Part shown: positions 9,616-20,387 of the stretch, piece after piece
How the letters are laid out: each line of letters begins with the position of its first letter
Numbering within the stretch: position 1 is the first letter of the stretch
Origin: Archegozetes longisetosus
Lineage: Eukaryota > Arthropoda > Arachnida > Sarcoptiformes > Trhypochthoniidae
NCBI GenBank assembly: GCA_018873245.2
Contig: JAEMBT020000005.1
Coordinates: 10,490,001 to 10,554,000 of the forward strand
DNA: 64,000 nucleotides
Direction of reading: 5' to 3'
The notes under the pieces: model-generated
Database searches by the model: none
The model's input: the letters and a program-made list of their open reading frames with translations, nothing else
What the model was told of the DNA's origin: nothing
Made by a program: the position numbers and the translations under genes

Positions 9616-12600
9616 CTATGTTTTATAATGTCCATGAGCTAATGTTGTGTATCCATAATCTGAAATATATCTCTTATCATCAAAATTACTTAAAGCTACT
9701 TTTGTTTGTTCTATGGTATATACGTTGAGTTTTTCGGACTTAATCATATTATAAGTAGCACTACTCTCTATCTCATTATCAAAAACTTTCTTCCATATTT
9801 GAAATTGATATCTATTTGTTACATGTTCTGGCACTCCCTTTGCTCTCATTTTCAGTTCAGTAAAGTTCTGATGTTTAATTGTATAGCAATACATCTTTGC
9901 TCTTAAACCTACGAACATCGTTACTATGTTCTCACCTGTTTCTATCTTAAAACAACCCAACTTCATCTTATTCTTTGCTTTAATTCCAAACCTGTTTCCA
10001 TTGCTAATGTTAGAAGTATCAAACCACTCATCGAAATCAGGTTTCACATCCTCATAGATTTTTTCTGTTTTGACATAAAGCATTAATCCGTCAGTATCTG
10101 TTTGAATAACTTCAACCTTATCTCCCCACTTAGGCTTCAGATACTCATATACAAACTTAAACATTTTCCACTTTGACATCTCTAGTACAAAAAATCTAGC
10201 GTAAATTGGTTTATTATATTTGACTTGTAACCGATTCATGTGAAGGGCAACGAGATTCTTTGTAAACACGGTTTCACGTTCAAAGTTGATCTTCTTAACA
10301 TAACATAGAGCTTTCTTACGTTCGCAGTAGGACCTGACGTCTTTTGAGCATTTTTTCTATCGTCTTTTCATACACTACATTGTTCATTAACTTAAAGAAG
10401 TCTTTTTCAAACTCTGATGTACCTTCTTGTCGCAGCTTTGTAATCAAGTCTATGTATGGTTTCAACCAAGCTCTTTGCTGATATTTTATTGCACACTCAA
10501 TTCCATTAAGCTCAAGTCCATGTTTTATAGCTTGCTTTAGTGCTCGGCAGTCACAAACTATACTGTTTTTATCTTCTAAATTTGTTACCAGTTTCCTTGA
10601 CTTTGTTATCTTTCTTAATTTCTTTTGGTAATGAGAGAGGTCAGCTTGAGTTATCTATATAATAAAATGCTTAAATGCTCTTTCTGTACGACCAGTCAAA
10701 AACTTTCTTCGTGGTCATCACAGAGAAATCAGACTGGTCTCAATGTTTTTCATCTGACACAAAGAGTTAATTAAAGTATTTTTCAGACTAAAAGTTAACT
10801 ACTATTCTATTTTTCAATTTCGTGAATACGCCACTTAATTGAAACACAATACGATTTAAATAAGCAAAGTTCTGAACAAGAAAAGACATTGCACTACATG
10901 CAAGTAACTCGCACACATAGCAAACGAAAACAATGATTAGTAAAATTAAGCTAAATTTTTTAATACTGTTTTAAGATTTTTTAAAGTGAAATTTTAAGTG
11001 TATTTTGTATCTGTGTTTGTGCATGTAGTTATATTATTACAAATATTAGTGATTGTGATACAAACAAAAGATTCGACGACTAATAAAGTCGTCAAAGATT
11101 TAGTAAGGCTTTAGAGTTATTCTAAGTTTATAGACTAATACTAAATGAGAGAAAAAAATTGAAAAATCTCTATTTAAAGAACTATTTATTTGTTGAATAA
11201 AGTATTAAATATTTATTTTTTATGAACTTAATAACGGGCTTTTGCCCGTATTTCTAGCTAGTATCCTTATAAATAGGGAAGAATGGTAATCGTTATGTGA
11301 CTCATGTAACTCCTTTTGATACTTCAGTACTTAAACTTTGATTGTGTAACCTATATCATTATAATTTGGTATTTCAAGCAAATGTTCCTATAGATACTTA
11401 ACCTCTTCTTCAGTACACCATTCAAGCGCTCCATAAGGTAATGTAAACGACATTGCATCTCCGTACAAATTGTTGGCGTCAACAGGAATTAAATATGATG
11501 AATCTTTGGTTGGATCGTAATTAACCATATGCTCATTATTTGCTTCAACGTAACGCTTCATGATACATAACAACCCTCCTCTAATAGCTTCCATGAACAT
11601 ACAGAACATGTCTTAATCTGTTAGTAGCTCGAGCTTTACACCTGTATACTTCAACATTGTATCCGATGAAAGACCAGGACTTGAGATGTAGTGAGCTGGA
11701 TCCAAATCATAGTGCATCATTGACAGAGCTCTGAATGCTTCGAAAAAGTCAGCTAGAATCAATACATCACATGTTAGATACACCTCCATGTAGTCTTTCA
11801 GCGTTTGGCATCTGAAGCAATCTTAGTCTTTTTGTTTCAGATGGTTTTCCTTAAGATCATCATAGAAGGTTTCAATACAAGGGAACTCATCTTCCTTTAA
11901 CCTGTCAAGCTATCAATGTAAGAATACAGGAACACTCCCTTCTGTACCAATAACTCTAGAACATGAAGAGGTAAATCACAGAAATGTCTGGTTAAATTGG
12001 CGAAGCTCTTTACCCTATCCTTCTGATACAATACCTTCACTGCCTTATCTATAGACTTTAGCAGGAATTTGAGTGAGTCTTTGAACTCGAATGAGATGTT
12101 ACTATCCTCAAGCTTAACTGTGATCAAGAAGTACTTTTCTTCAGTTTGAGTGATTATCTTAATGTTCCTATCAATCTTGTAAAGCTTTCTAATAAAGTGC
12201 TTAAAGTCATAACATGAATCATTATGGAGGAGGAATGGAATCTACAGTAAAGTTCTCACTCTAAGATTACAACTCTGGTGAGCAGCACTTCTAAATTTAC
12301 CAGTTATATGACAATGATCTCGTACTTTTACATCATCTTCTGTGAATTCCTTCTTGCAGAAATGACATTGTTTAGCATCTTTAAAATCTCTTAAATCATG
12401 CAAACTGAGTCTAGGTTTCTTAAGTTCTTCAAGTCTGAGTTAAATTGTGGTTAGCTTAGTAGCTTCTTCCTTCATAGCTTCAACAAAGTTATTCATAGTA
12501 TCTTTAGGTGAAATACCTGTATAAACATTAAATTTCTTATAGAAATCGCTTGAAGCAAGGAAACTATAAGCACAAGCTTCATGTCTTGCTTTATACCTCT

Positions 12601-13944
12601 TATGATTCAACTTCCTAAGCACTGCCTCCAAGTCACCACAATACACCAGTTGAACTCTCATAGTGTGTTGTATAATTTTAAAGTAAAGCAACCTATCTTC
12701 AGGCTTAGGTAGTAAAGGAACTGCTTTCTCATTCTTAAAGTAGTTATCACATAAGCCTTGTTGTCTAGTGTAAACCTCTAGATTATTTGTATGATAAAAG
12801 CACCTCTCACAAATGAAATGATGGTGTTCATCCTTCGTTAACTGATCTCTAACCAAGCGAGATAGATTCTTGATGTAAACATAATGAGATTTATCATCCT
12901 CAATTAGAAGTAAGTTGACATGATCGTCTTTCATCTTATCTTTAGAACTGGTTAGGTATGGGAGTATCTCTCGTCCTATAACTATATATACGTTGACACT
13001 AACTTCATTCTGCTTACAAAACTTCTTTATATCATCAATAGAGACTGGAAATGCAATGCCATCATAGTTGTAGTCGTTACCCCATTGGTTGTACTGAGGC
13101 ACCCTTTCAGCATGGTGTTTAATCTCATACTTTGCTCATGATATGACATGCAGTACTTAAAGCATTTCTGATCGTCCTTCTTGATGTTTATAGTAGCTTT
13201 CTTATCCGAGATCCACTTTGGTAGTGGAATATAGTTAGAGCCTGCTAATGGATTGTATTCTCCCAACTTAAAATCTATATGAATAATCTCAATCAAATGC
13301 CAATAACCTTTATTATTATCGCAGCCTTCAACTATATCATCAATTTCAGTTAGTTGCTCGCCAACAATCTCATCAACTTCCATATCTCTAAGCAAAATCC
13401 TATTCTTAGACGGAACAGTTAACTCCTCAAGCTCTTCTAGTCTTGTAGCTGGATGGAACTTCTTAAACTTTCCTCTTAAGACAAGTTGTAATCTCAACCC
13501 TGACTTCTTTTCTGAGATATGCTCTAGCTTCTTCTTCATTAGCTGTGGTAGCGCACTTTGTTCACTATCGCTTCACTCTTTAATAAGTACGAGAACAGAC
13601 CCTATCGAATGTTTAGGTGTAACTCTTAATGTTAGAAAGCAACCTTTTAATGCTTCCTCCGATTTTGTTACTATGTAATCATTTGTCTCAAAATCATATC
13701 CCTCAAACTTTCTTTTATTCGTTGCCTTTGGTAGTTTGCTCTTGAATTTCTTGGTATTAATCTTATGCGAAGAGAACTTGAGATCTAACCAGGTGCTTTG
13801 ATCAACGTCTTTTTTACGAATCCAGCAACGAACGGACTCTTGAGATCTAAGTAGTTCTTGGTGTCTTCTAGATTTTACATGTTTGCTCCAATTAGTTGAT
13901 GATACTTATTTATCACATACGTCACATTACTTTCTCTCTATCAT
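9616..13944 (-). pseudogene. Polinton protein-primed DNA polymerase B, fragmented
   Basis: A single polymerase gene broken into many frames. The longest pieces are 13539-13027, 13102-12440, 12127-11897, 11609-11388 and 10269-9616, and coding-like sequence runs back towards 13944. The C-terminal piece carries TDTDG, the metal-binding motif C of family B polymerases, after SKWKMFKFVYEYLKP, a typical palm segment. A KDFFKLMNN motif lies upstream, near 10390-10430. Zinc-knuckle-like CxxC pairs occur at about 12790-12830 and 12350-12380. The protein-primed class (as in adenoviruses and Polintons) is inferred from the element context. A Helitron at 10654-11261 sits in the palm-coding region, and frameshifts and stops elsewhere leave no functional gene. 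It would have replicated the element using a terminal protein as primer. Confidence 0.85.
10654..11261 (+). mobile_element. Non-autonomous Helitron
   Basis: The 5' end is TCTATATAATAAAA, typical of arthropod Helitrons. The 3' end is CTAG, preceded by a hairpin with stem ACGGGC/GCCCGT and a TTTT loop at 11234-11249. It is inserted between A (10653) and T (11262) with no target duplication, as expected for rolling-circle transposition. No Rep-helicase gene is present. A tandem CTAGCTAG at the 3' end leaves a 4-bp ambiguity in the boundary. Confidence 0.75.
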
Positions 13945-13984
13945 TTATATAGAAATAATTTTTTAAAGGATTTTTAAAGGACTG
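13945..13984 (-). promoter_or_regulatory. Polinton promoter module 1
   Basis: On the minus strand, a CAGTCCTTTAAAAATCC block, a second CCTTTAAAAAATTATTTC block and TATATAA lie directly before an ATG at 13944. The same arrangement recurs at 14734-14774. Placement before two minus-strand starts suggests a shared promoter. It also lies between divergent starts (13944 minus, 14005 plus). Confidence 0.5.
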
Positions 13985-14004
13985 AAAAAATAGTCTCTTA
14001 ATAA

Positions 14005-14151
14005 ATGGAGTCAATGGACTCTAATAGTAAAAGGTGCTCTACTTGTAAGACAATCAAAGATTTGACTGATTTTCATAAGGGTAGTAATGAATGTAAGCCA
14101 TGTAAGTATCAACGATATATTAAAAATAAAGACGTATTTTTCCAAAAGTGA
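14005..14151 (+). CDS. 48-aa zinc-ribbon protein of the Polinton
   Basis: Starts at ATG 14005 (a second ATG follows at codon 4) and stops at 14149. CSTCKTIKDLTDFHKG followed by NECKPCKYQRY gives two CxxC knuckles about 18 residues apart with a DF.K spacer. This is a small zinc-binding pattern common in large DNA viruses and virus-like elements, often near nuclease or replication genes. After a frame change, coding-like sequence continues (NCGRIVYKHM) to a stop at 14271, so the original protein was probably longer, near 85-90 aa, and this is the N-terminal part of a frameshifted gene. It points away from the polymerase, sharing its intergenic promoter region. A role in nucleic-acid binding is inference. 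Confidence 0.6.
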   Translation: MESMDSNSKRCSTCKTIKDLTDFHKGSNECKPCKYQRYIKNKDVFFQK

Positions 14152-14325
14152 ATTTTAACTGTGGAAGGATAGTTTATAAGCATATGCTTGACGTACAATT
14201 AAATTCTGAAATTTATAAAAAGTTAATTGAAACACCGGCTCATTCTGACATCAGAATGATAGAAGTTAATTAAGCTCTTCAATTATTCTATAAATAGGTT
14301 TTGGAAGATCATTTTTATATGGAAT

Positions 14326-14733
14326 TTAATGTCCTGTTATTGTTCTAGCAGCTAAATATTGCAAGGATTTAGGATTACAGCCACCTTTTATGACAACATT
14401 ATCGTTCTGAATGCTTAACTTGTAATTTTTACGACAATAACCAGTATTAAAGTACAATTCAGCATCATCATTTGCACATAGTTCTAAGAAGTAATAGTCA
14501 TCTTCTGGATAAAATTTTTCTAGAACAAATTGTCCATATTTTTTCAATATTACAAGTGTGATTATTAGATTCATCACCAGTGTAAGCACTTCCGAAAAGC
14601 CTTGACAAAATAATAATTTGCTTATCGTATGGACAACCTACATTATTTAGTACATCGCATAAGACTCAATTAGCAGCATGCTTTTCGGTTCATCAAGAAA
14701 ATCTTCAAATGTATAATCATTTTCGTCATGCAT
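14326..14733 (-). pseudogene. Polinton ORF of unknown function, frameshifted
   Basis: Starts at ATG 14733, directly after promoter module 2, with an acidic N-terminus (MHDENDYTFEDFL). At least two frameshifts (near 14650 and 14540) separate it from a C-terminal frame at 14589-14326 that ends at a TAA. The C-terminal part contains FYPEDDYYFLELCANDDAEL and KGGCNPKSLQYLAAR. No family recognised. The putative full product would be about 135 aa. The promoter match is the best evidence that it was a genuine gene. Confidence 0.45.
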
Positions 14734-14774
14734 TTATATAGGAGTAATTTTTTAAGAGGACTTTTAAAGGACTT
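14734..14774 (-). promoter_or_regulatory. Polinton promoter module 2
   Basis: The minus-strand order is AAGTCCTTTAAAAGTCC, a TCTTAAAAAATTACTCC block, then TATATAA abutting the ATG at 14733. It repeats the layout of 13945-13984 almost base for base across about 40 bp, although the downstream coding sequences are unrelated. Confidence 0.5.
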
Positions 14775-14803
14775 GATTAGTTCTTCAAATTTGGTTAGAG
14801 ACC

Positions 14804-15109
14804 TCATGTGCTGCGCATATTCTCAGCAGGTATCCAACTACTAAACTCAGGACCATAAGATACCCACTTGATTAGGTGTTCCTTCTTTCCATTGCTAATC
14901 CTGGTCTTCAGAATTTTTTCAACTTCATAATCTTCGTCTTGCTTATCAAACCTAACCAATTCAGGTTTATAAAAGACCCCTTCAACTGGTGAACCATTCA
15001 AATCTTGAATCTTGTACGTTACAGGTTTAGTATTTGACACTTTACTTATTGTGAATATTTCAGTAGTGTAATTAGTAGAGTGTCTATATTTCGGGAAATC
15101 ACAAATCAT
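14804..15109 (-). pseudogene. Polinton integrase, C-terminal chromodomain fragment
   Basis: A 101-aa frame holding the C-terminal third of a retroviral-type integrase: a small beta-barrel region (EIFTISKVSNTKPVTYKIQD, VFYKPELVRF) followed by a chromodomain (YEVEKILKTR, then HLIKWVSYG and SSWIPAENM). This barrel-plus-chromodomain ending is typical of Polinton integrases, where it helps target chromatin. The zinc-binding N-terminus and DDE catalytic core are absent upstream (15110-15533 is non-coding), so this is a truncated remnant. The intact TAAACA duplication shows the integrase worked when the element, or a sibling, inserted. Confidence 0.8.
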
Positions 15110-15533
15110 CTCCTGAAACTTAATCAGCAGGAAATTAATTTATGAGTGCGTATCTAGTAAAAAGAAATCATATGGTGATATCCTTATTTTCCCGAATTTC
15201 CTGAATCAAGGGGAAAGTCTCGATGTTTCGTATAAGTTCCAAATTGAGAAAAATTCCCTGAGTTTTCTAAGATTTAAGTTTTCGTAACACAAAAAAATTT
15301 CTATATTATGACATTACATTAGATTTTTTTGCAATTTTCTAATTGAAATAACAATATATAGCATGTAATATGGAAAAATTAATATTTTTTAAACTTCGAC
15401 TTCGCGCTAACTTATCTACAAATAACATAAAATGTCTTAATTAAAGTTTGAAAGTTGTTTGTAGATAAGTCAGAGCTAAATGAAAGTTTGCAAACTATTG
15501 AACACTTAAGTGTAATAAAATTCAATCAATTTT
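15110..15533. other. No gene seen; small inverted repeat
   Basis: AT-rich DNA where the integrase core would be expected. Around 15403-15480 an inverted repeat (TAACTTATCTACAAA against TTTGTAGATAAGT) suggests a short inserted element or hairpin. This may explain the loss of the integrase core. Confidence 0.45.
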
Positions 15534-16186
15534 TAGATTATAACTAAAATTTTTCTGTAATAAAATAGTAATTTGAATATCCCGAATAAGTCCCTAATTG
15601 TGTCTTTATCAATACCTAAGCAGTGGTCTTTTTAAATATCAACAACTTCTCGGTGATTCGAAATGCTGAAGAATATGAAATAGTTACATTGAAGTCTAAT
15701 ATCTTTTGGAGCTGAAAAGTAGCTTTGAGTTAAGTAGATAACTGAAGCGTTTTTCTTTCTTCCTATGATGAATAAGACTATAACTAAGTCCTGACCTTTC
15801 TTCGTTACAAAATTATCAAATATGATCAGGTTTTGATAATCTTTATCCAGATCATCATCCTGAACAATATCGTTCTTATCAGAAGAGAAGTGAGCAATTT
15901 CTATGGGCTCTTTATACTTCTCCTCTAGTTTTGCATGTACCTTATCAAAGAAGTCTTGTAGTAACTCCTATTTCTTTTCGCTTAAATCTTTAGCATAAAT
16001 GTAGATCTTGTTGTAGTATAAATAGTGATAGATTAGATTCAGAAGGAAGTTAGCCTTTCCTGATCCAGTTTGACTACATATTGGAAGCCAAAATGGCCAT
16101 TGAGGAGCTAAGACATGTTTGTTTAAATACTCGTCTTCATCGACATCAAAGTTGGTTATTGGAGCTGAGAGAGGTTTAATACGCAT
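15534..16186 (-). pseudogene. Polinton FtsK/HerA-type packaging ATPase
   Basis: Starts at ATG 16186. The N-terminal frame carries WPFWLPICSQTGSGKANFLL, the Walker A region, though the usual Thr/Ser after GSGK is Ala. An in-frame TAG follows near 15968. Downstream, NLIIFDNF is the Walker B strand and SVIYLTQSYF the sensor strand, then KDHCLGIDKDTIRDLFGIF, a C-terminal feature of Polinton ATPases. A further stop lies near 15632. The enzyme would pump element DNA into a capsid. Stops and the P-loop substitution indicate loss of function. It is on the strand opposite to the structural ORFs that start at 16230. Confidence 0.75.
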
Positions 16187-16229
16187 TTAAATGAAGGCGA
16201 CTTGTCGGCTTCGTGAGTAAAACGAACTG

Positions 16230-17051
16230 ATGCCTAAAAGAAAGATAGACGTTGCAGAACTAAGCAAAACCGTCAGTGAGATCGTTGCAGCGAGAAATAT
16301 TCAGAAGGCCAAAGAGGAACGTAAGAAAATGATAGAAGAATTTCAGGAAGAAGAGGTTGCAGTTTCATAAACCAGTAGTAGAAGAAGTTACTAAGATAGT
16401 TCCCGCAATTGAAAAAGGTACTACAGAAACAAATAAAGCTATTGAAGCGAGTAACATGAAGATGATCAGCACAGTGCATGAGATCAGAGATCGAATTGAG
16501 CACTTGAAAGCTACTTCAACTCTTCTTCAACTACCAGCTACTAGGTCTTTGTCTATAGATCCCGGTAAAGACAGATTTGGAACTTCTCAAATACTACATG
16601 TACTTCAAACCCAGTGAATTACTTAATGAATCTAATCCCGAAGAGCTCATAGAAGCTTATGTTAGTGAGAGTAATCAGAAGCTGAAGTCGTATGGTGACG
16701 AAATTAAAAGTAAGAAAGAGGATAGTGACGAATACAATGCGCTTAAAAGAAAATTGATGAGTTGAGAGCATATAAGGATAGAATCAAACAAACTCCCGAA
16801 GCCTTAAGGTTACGAACAGGAGAAGGTCTGAAAAGCAGTGTCAGCCGACAGTTTCGAAAGTTCAATTTGTTTATTACAACAATCCTGATAACTTATTCAA
16901 AAGACTCGAGCTACTATGTGCCGAAAGAGACATTGGAAATGAAAGCATTAAAGTACGGAATGAAATTAGTAGTATCATGGATGAATTGTTAAAACAAGAT
17001 GTTATCACTCCTCATCACCATAAACTTCTCTATCATAAATGGTGCTGTTAA
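16230..17051 (+). pseudogene. Polinton virion-type ORF upstream of the minor capsid gene
   Basis: Starts at ATG 16230 (MPKRKIDVAELSKTVSEIV) and proceeds through several frame changes: 16357-16617, 16577-16765, 16762-16992, and a last frame ending HKWCC at 17049. The N-terminus is basic and coiled-coil-like. The C-terminal stretch (FVYYNNPDNLFKRLELLC, GNESIKVRNEI, IMDELLKQ) matches a small helical protein type that commonly precedes the penton gene in Polintons and related viruses; this match is from memory of the pattern. The stop overlaps the next ATG (17039), so the two genes were translationally close. Function unknown. Confidence 0.5.
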
Positions 17052-18443
17052 CGTTAACATCCGAGAAAAAGGACTCTGAAAACTTTGAGGTTTACTTCAA
17101 CGTTCCCATCACTTTAGAAGATGTCAATTATGAAGTTGCCTTGATCTGTTGTAACATCTAGTTTCTTGGCACAATATATTGTCACATTAATTTATGTGAT
17201 GAGGGATCATCTATATACGAAAGACCCGATCTAAATGTTTTATGTAGAGTCTTTCGTATGCGTGTGTGTTCAAGTTGAACGAATTGAAATCGGGGGGCCT
17301 CAATGTAAGATCCCAATCCGTTGTTACCTATAATTCTATCAGAGTCTGGTAGGACTCGATAGAATGTGCTTTAGTAGGGAATTAAGTTATAACTTACTTT
17401 TAATATAAACCTTCTAATAATACAAATATATAATGATGCAATAGTAGTTATTCACTATTTATTTTCTTACACACTATACAGTACAAAATAAGTGATGATT
17501 TCTTACATACCATAAGTATAAAGTGAGTATTCTTACATACTTTACAGTACAAAGTAAGAAATTAGACTGTTCTTAATAAGAAATCACCTCTGCTTTTATA
17601 CTCTTTTTGATGTCCTAAACTTACTATATTTAGCTCAATGGAAAAAATTATTTTTACATTAAAATACTTGTAATTTAGGTAAACAACACATAGTCGATTG
17701 GAAATTTACTTGTACTGTAACTAAAATCTTAGGACACCTAAAAGATGTAACTAAAATTTCTACTTGAAGATACATTTACTTTATTATTATCATATCAAAA
17801 ATAAATTAATATTTTACTCTTAAAACGAAGAAAACAAACTAAATAAAAATAAAAACTAAATAATATTTTTCTATTTTACAATATCACTAGAGTATAACAA
17901 TAACTTCTTAAGGTACTTTAACAGTCGTGATTGGGATCGACTTGTATTGCCTGATGGATACTACACAATTAAGCTACTTAATTACTACTTGAAATCCATC
18001 GGTAATCCAGTAGTTTTTGAAATAAACGAGATTACTTCTAGATGAGTTCTAAGATTGAAACCTGGACATGAGGTCGACTTCTCTGATGGTAAATTGTATG
18101 AGGTTCTAGGATTCGAAGCTAAAGAAATTGATCAAGATAAAACGGAAAGTAAGTTCCCTATTAACATCTCAAAAGGTATTGATCGAATCCTTATTTGTTG
18201 CTCATTAGTTGAAAATTCTTATTTGAAAAATGCAAAAAAGTGATGTGATTTATTTATTTGTTCCCAAAACACCGCCTGGTAGCTTGATCACTTTAAACCC
18301 AAACCTTCCGATTTATTTATCAGTTAGAGAGAAAAGCTATTCAATCAATTAGAATGCAAATAGCAGATCAAAACAACAGATTACTTGAACTAAGTGATGA
18401 ACCAGTTACATTCATGCTGCATTTGCGTTCCGCAACTCGTTAA
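17039..18443 (+). pseudogene. Polinton penton-like minor capsid protein, interrupted
   Basis: Starts at ATG 17039 (MVLLTLTSEKKDSENFEVYF). Coding similarity stops at about 17160, resumes at about 17908, and passes through 18055-18243 with frameshifts to a TAA at 18441. Recognisable pieces are VLPDGYYTIKLLNYYL, KLYEVLGFEAKEI, RILICCSLVENSYL and, near the end, a VREK..QSIR segment followed by LLELSDEPVTFMLHLRS. That ending (tip-loop strand, then a xVTxxLHLR closing strand) is typical of Polinton minor capsid proteins. An inserted non-coding segment of about 750 bp and several frame changes destroy it. Confidence 0.55.
17161..17907. other. Non-coding insertion in the minor capsid gene
   Basis: About 750 bp with no coding capacity separates the two halves of the gene. 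Around 17463-17570 are three degenerate direct repeats of about 35 bp, each starting TTCTTACA(C/T)AC, two of them with a following ACAGTACAAA. Size and position suit a solo LTR or similar inserted element, but clean TG...CA ends and a target duplication could not be shown. Confidence 0.4.
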
Positions 18444-18474
18444 CACTCGAATACTGCACCTTCGTCGTGTATAA

Positions 18475-18933
18475 ATGGTAATTTTAAACAAAACAAGATC
18501 ACTGTATTACATGCAGTCTCTGTCGTTGGAGTGGTTCATAGAGATTGCAGGAAGTAGAGTTTTTAGATATTCGCTGAAAAAACTTAGTAAATACGCATTG
18601 TTTGGATTGAGGAACTTGTGGAAGAATGCTCTAAAGCCTAAAGCTATTATGTTGGCGAAAGAGGGCGCAGAGTTAGGAAAGGATCTGTTAAAAAAGAATA
18701 AAGATAACATTCAATAGATAGTGAGTAAACAAAGCCAGAACATTTTGAAGAAACTATTGAGTAAGGATAATGTAACTAAGCAAGATATAATCGCTGAGGG
18801 AAAAGAAGCATTTGGTAATGCAAAGGTAGAACTAATTGGTTTAGCGAAGGAAAATAGAGATAGAGATTCAGAAAAGAGTAAAGAGATATTGGATAAATTG
18901 TTGTACGGTGAAGGTTTGAAAATACTGAGATGA
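18475..18933 (+). pseudogene. Polinton small virion-type protein with one in-frame stop
   Basis: Two open stretches, 18475-18717 and 18721-18933, are in the same frame and separated only by a TAG (18715-18717), so they are one 152-codon gene with a single nonsense change. The product is basic and helical: an amphipathic N-terminal region (WFIEIAGSRVFRYSLKKLSK) followed by a lysine/glutamate-rich helix. Small, basic, amphipathic proteins downstream of the capsid genes are usual in Polintons and adenovirus relatives. A membrane-active or core role is a guess. The intact frame on either side of the stop argues for recent inactivation. Confidence 0.5.
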
Positions 18934-18949
18934 TATTAGGTTACTATGA

Positions 18950-19405
18950 GGATGATAAAAGGTTTATATGAGGTTGATATGAAGTTTTAATGTATTATAA
19001 ATTAACTCGTTTAATCAAACTAACCTTAATGAAAGAGACGTAAATTTTAATAATCAGATAAGCTTAAATAAAAGCGAGAAGTTTCAAGACTCTGTTAATA
19101 GCACGCGATTAAGTGGAATAAGTTCTTATCTGGTGTTGCAAACAATCCACAGATTACTAAAAAGAGGTTTGTCATAACATGGGGCTAAAAGTTGATACAA
19201 TCAACTCTATCCAGCAGCATAGAGCCTTTTTTATTTTAAGAAAGTAAAAGTACATAGAAAGAAAGCCTCTGAACAAACTAATGAAGTTGTGAAACCAAAG
19301 AAAGCAAATAAGAACAAAAAATTGGTGGAGGAGACTATGATTTTGATGATACTTTTAACAAAAAAGTTGTCTTTAAAGAAGTAAGAGTGAGGTGTTTTGT
19401 GTGTT
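18950..19405 (+). pseudogene. Decayed Polinton ORF(s)
   Basis: Coding-like DNA in shifting frames: NERDVNFNNQISLNKSEKF, then ANNPQITKKRFVIT, then a lysine-rich tail (VKPKKANKNKK) and YDFDDTFNKKVVFKE. No single frame stays open. The order and composition suggest one or two basic virion proteins. The 3' end is cut by the foldback at 19408. No family assigned. Confidence 0.35.
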
Positions 19406-19407
19406 TT

Positions 19408-20366
19408 GGTAGGCCTGTGGTTTAAAGGGCCCAACAAAACATCAAACCATATACACGTTTCCAAAAGAGTAACTAGGACAAGGAAAACACTTGTATCTCT
19501 GCGCTAGGTGATCTGATTTTGATCCGGTTTGTTTTAAAATGTAGAAAAATGTTCAAGAAATGTCGTATTAAAATTTCATAAGTTTATTCCGATTAATTAT
19601 AAAGTTAATGACCAGTAAATGAAAGTTTACGTTCAAAATCACAAATTTTAAATAAAAAAACAATGTTAATGCATTTAATTAAAACTAGAATTAAATGATT
19701 AGTATCGGGTGTGACCTCCTTGAGCACCGGCGAATTTATGATAAATCACTTTCACTTCAAACAAAAGTTTGTTTACAATCAACACAACTCACTTCGGGGG
19801 TCATTCACAGTGTAGGTTACCATAAAGCGTTACATTTTTATAATAATTTGTAATTTAAAGTGATTTTTATTTGTCTTCTCAAAAAAATTATTATTAGTTT
19901 AGATAAATTTATGAAATTTTAATATGACATTTCTTGAACATTTTTCTACATTTTAAAACAAACCGGATCAAAATCAGATCGCCTAGCGCAGAGATACAAG
20001 CGTTCTTCTTGTCCTAGTTACTCTCTTGGAAACGTGTATATATTCTAAACCTATTCGAAGGGGGAAGTAATACTAGGGGGGTCGCGGGTCCGCAGTGGCC
20101 CGAAAATTTTCTAGTATGTGGAGCTGAGCGTTTTGATACTTCGCTTGATCACTTGATCAATTATCACAAGTAGTTCTCGATATACCCACCTTTATTTGGT
20201 TTAGTACCTCGTAATGGATAAACCTGGATTTCTCGAGGGGGTTAGGTCTGGGTGGCCACTGCGGACCCGCGACTCCCCCTAGTATTACTTCCCCCTTCGA
20301 GTAGGTTCAGAATATATATATATATGGTTTGACGTTTTGTTGGGCCCCTTAAACTACAGGCCTACC
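19408..20366. mobile_element. Foldback element, itself interrupted
   Basis: Long inverted-repeat arms: 19408 to about 19580 pairs with about 19913-20366, once an inner element (20038-20324) is removed. The outer ends are GGTAGGCCTGTGG and, reverse complemented, GGTAGGCCTGTAG. Landmarks such as GGGCCCAACAAAAC, GGAAACGTGTATAT and GATCCGGTTTGTTTTAAAA occur in both arms. The interior loop (about 19580-19910) is non-coding. No clear target duplication. Confidence 0.75.
20038..20324. mobile_element. Inner GC-rich foldback MITE
   Basis: Inverted repeats of about 70 bp: the left has ATTCTAAACCTATTCGAAG, the right (reverse complemented) ATTCTGAACCTACTCGAAG, both continuing into GGGGGAAGTAATACTAGGGG and a GCGGGTCCGCAGTGGCC block. 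It lies within a (TA)n tract inside the right arm of the outer foldback, so it is younger. It is the most GC-rich DNA in the nest. Exact ends are blurred by the TA tract. Confidence 0.7.
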
Positions 20367-20387
20367 GAGGTTTTTCTTCACTAGTAA

